NCBI GenBank assembly: GCA_030043235.1
Contig: JASHYF010000424.1
Coordinates: forward strand, 1 to 8,459
Reading direction: 5' to 3'
Length of the DNA: 8,459 nucleotides
Source: Solirubrobacteraceae bacterium
GTDB taxonomy: Bacteria; Actinomycetota; Thermoleophilia; Solirubrobacterales; Solirubrobacteraceae
The translations under genes were made by a program, and so were the position numbers. Below the pieces are notes generated by a model, which did no database searches, was not told the DNA's origin, and saw only the letters and a list, made by a program, of their open reading frames with translations. Below are positions 7,270 through 8,459 of the stretch, in pieces. How positions within the stretch are numbered: the stretch's first letter is position 1; each line of letters starts with the position of its first letter.

Positions 7270-8459
7270 AGGCGCGCGCGTCGGCGTGTGGGGCGCCGGC
7301 CGCGAGATCGCCTCGTTCGCAGGCCAGCTGACCCGCCGCCTGCCCGCGGCGAGGATCGTGGTCGCGGCCTTCGACTCCCCGCCCGCCGAGGACGTCGCCA
7401 GGACGACGCTGCACTCGCCCGAAGTGCGGATCGCGCTGGGCGAGGAGATCGTGCCCGCACTGTCCACCTGCGACGTGCTGGTGCGCTCCCCGGGCGTGTC
7501 CATCTATCGCCCCGAGCTGCGCGCGCTGCGCGAGGCGGCCATCCCGGTGACGACCGCCACCGCGCTGTGGCTGTCCGAGCAGGGCGGAGGGCGCGTGCTG
7601 GGCGTGACGGGCACGAAGGGCAAGAGCACGACCGCCGCCCTCGCCCACCACCTGGCGCGCGCGGCCGGCTGCACGACGGCGCTGGCCGGCAACATCGGCG
7701 TCCCCGCGCTCGACCTGCTCGACACCGAGCCAGCAGAGGTGACGGTGCTGGAGCTCTCGAGCTACCACACGGCGGATCTGCAAACCGGTCCGGAAATCGC
7801 GCTGGTGACGAGCCTCTACCGCGAGCACACCGACTGGCACGGCTCCGAGCAGGCCTACCGCGCAGACAAGCTGCGCCTGCTGAGCCTCCCGGGCGTGCGC
7901 GTGAACGTGCTCAACGCCCGCGACGCGAGCTTGGCGGCGGCTCTCGCCAGCACGCGCAGCGCCCGCGGCACGAACTCGGCCGCTGCCCTCGCCCACCCCC
8001 AGGACGCCCCCGGCGCGAACACGGGTCCGCGTACTGGTCGACACGCCGTGGATGATCGGCTCGACGACATAGCCGAGACGAGCATCTACGGCGTGCCCAC
8101 CGGCTGGGACGTGCAAGACGGAGGCATCGCACACAGGGGCGAGCCCGTCGCATCGCGTGAGCAGCTGCCGCTGCGCGGCGAGCACAACGCCCTGAACCTG
8201 TGCGGCGCGCTGACCGCGCTCGAAGCGCTGGCTGTGACGCCGTCCCTGCCGGCGGCGCTGCAGGGCTTCCAGCCCCTGGCGCACCGTCTCGAGCCGGTGG
8301 GCGAGCGCGAGGGGGTGCTGTGGGTGAACGACAGCATCTCGACGACGCCCGAGTCAACGCTCGCGGCGCTCGCGAGCTTCCCCGGGCGTGGGGTCGTGCT
8401 GATCGCCGGCGGGCAGGACCGCGGCCAGGACTACGCGCAGCTGGGCCGCGTCGTGGCGG
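7250..8459 (+). CDS. murD2: UDP-N-acetylmuramoyl-L-alanine--L-glutamate ligase (MurD2), 3' end outside window
   Basis: A Mur ligase: it would use ATP to join glutamate to UDP-MurNAc-L-Ala. The frame stays open to the right edge, giving 403 residues. GTG 7250 is chosen because the first strand (ARVGVWGAGRE, UDP-binding) follows directly; the next GTG (7286) would delete it. Visible Mur motifs: VRSPGVS (N-domain), the ATP loop GTKGKST at 121-127, ELSSYHTADL from Glu168 (Mg2+ site), REHTDWHG, Lys207 in YRADKLRLL (the lysine carbamylated in Mur ligases), HRLEPVGER from His345, and NDSISTTPEST. Ordinary MurD has TGTNGK and NDSKATN; the changes to TGTKGK and NDSISTT, and pairing with murL, point to MurD2, which uses L-Glu. 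Residues about 225-280 hold a low-complexity insertion with a partial duplication. The start lies 20 nt inside murL, so the two are probably translationally coupled. Ligase family is certain; L-Glu preference is inferred. The C-terminal Glu-binding end is not visible. Confidence 0.9.
   Translation, partial: MRFSQLEGARVGVWGAGREIASFAGQLTRRLPAARIVVAAFDSPPAEDVARTTLHSPEVRIALGEEIVPALSTCDVLVRSPGVSIYRPELRALREAAIPVTTATALWLSEQGGGRVLGVTGTKGKSTTAALAHHLARAAGCTTALAGNIGVPALDLLDTEPAEVTVLELSSYHTADLQTGPEIALVTSLYREHTDWHGSEQAYRADKLRLLSLPGVRVNVLNARDASLAAALASTRSARGTNSAAALAHPQDAPGANTGPRTGRHAVDDRLDDIAETSIYGVPTGWDVQDGGIAHRGEPVASREQLPLRGEHNALNLCGALTALEALAVTPSLPAALQGFQPLAHRLEPVGEREGVLWVNDSISTTPESTLAALASFPGRGVVLIAGGQDRGQDYAQLGRVVA
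7916..7993 (+). repeat. Imperfect 45-bp-period direct duplication inside murD2
   Basis: Bases 7916-7948 and 7961-7993 match at 26 of 33 positions with a 45-base offset, a multiple of three. The products are ARDASLAAALA and ARGTNSAAALA. It sits in the poorly conserved loop between the central-domain Lys207 helix and the YGVPTGW strand, and together with the following Pro/Gly-rich stretch makes this loop longer than I would expect for the family. Confidence 0.65.

Noticed and set aside
7288..8055. 255-residue + strand frame inside murD2
   Set aside because: Wrong frame: Pro/Arg-rich with no motifs, while the overlapping frame encodes the full set of Mur ligase motifs.
6343..8284. Long minus-strand open frames opposite murL and murD2 (6343-7503, 6941-8284)
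   Set aside because: Arg/His/Ala-rich shadow translations without motifs, opposite genes with clear conserved motifs.

Overview
The window is about 70% GC by eye and almost entirely coding on the + strand. It reads as a chromosomal segment of a high-GC actinobacterium. My best guess is the Thermoleophilia/Solirubrobacterales lineage: the first gene has the Cys-x-x-Cys-Asp-Pro beta-propeller motif and basic CysArgLys...TyrGly tail I associate with secreted proteins of that group, and the second is a matching modular surface protein. This placement is inference from protein style; no rRNA or other marker is present.

Left part (1-4315), cell-surface genes. The end of a TolB/PD40-like beta-propeller protein, cut by the left edge, overlaps by 4 nt (GTGA) a gene for a 1098-residue secreted protein. 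That protein has a signal peptide, a DUF11-like domain and four degenerate copies of a Cys-paired beta-rich module. Middle (4326-5654): ten bases later comes a stand-alone acyl-CoA dehydrogenase of the ACAD10/ACAD11 type. A 79-base gap (5655-5733) follows, holding one imperfect hairpin and a good Shine-Dalgarno sequence.

Right part (5734-8459), a peptidoglycan precursor pair. The first gene is recognisable as MurL, the ATP-dependent epimerase acting on the terminal L-Glu of UDP-MurNAc-L-Ala-L-Glu. It overlaps by 20 nt a MurD-type ligase, cut by the right edge, whose motifs fit MurD2, the ligase that adds L-Glu rather than D-Glu. Together they would give the UDP-MurNAc-L-Ala-D-Glu normally made by MurI (glutamate racemase) plus MurD. 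This alternative route is known from Xanthomonas and predicted in some actinobacteria, so it is uncommon but not new. What looks particular here is a 30-bp tandem repeat that duplicates the peptide leading into the MurL nucleotide-binding loop, and a partly duplicated insertion inside MurD2.

No tRNA, rRNA, CRISPR array, insertion sequence or phage gene was seen. The long minus-strand open frames are shadows of the high-GC + strand genes.
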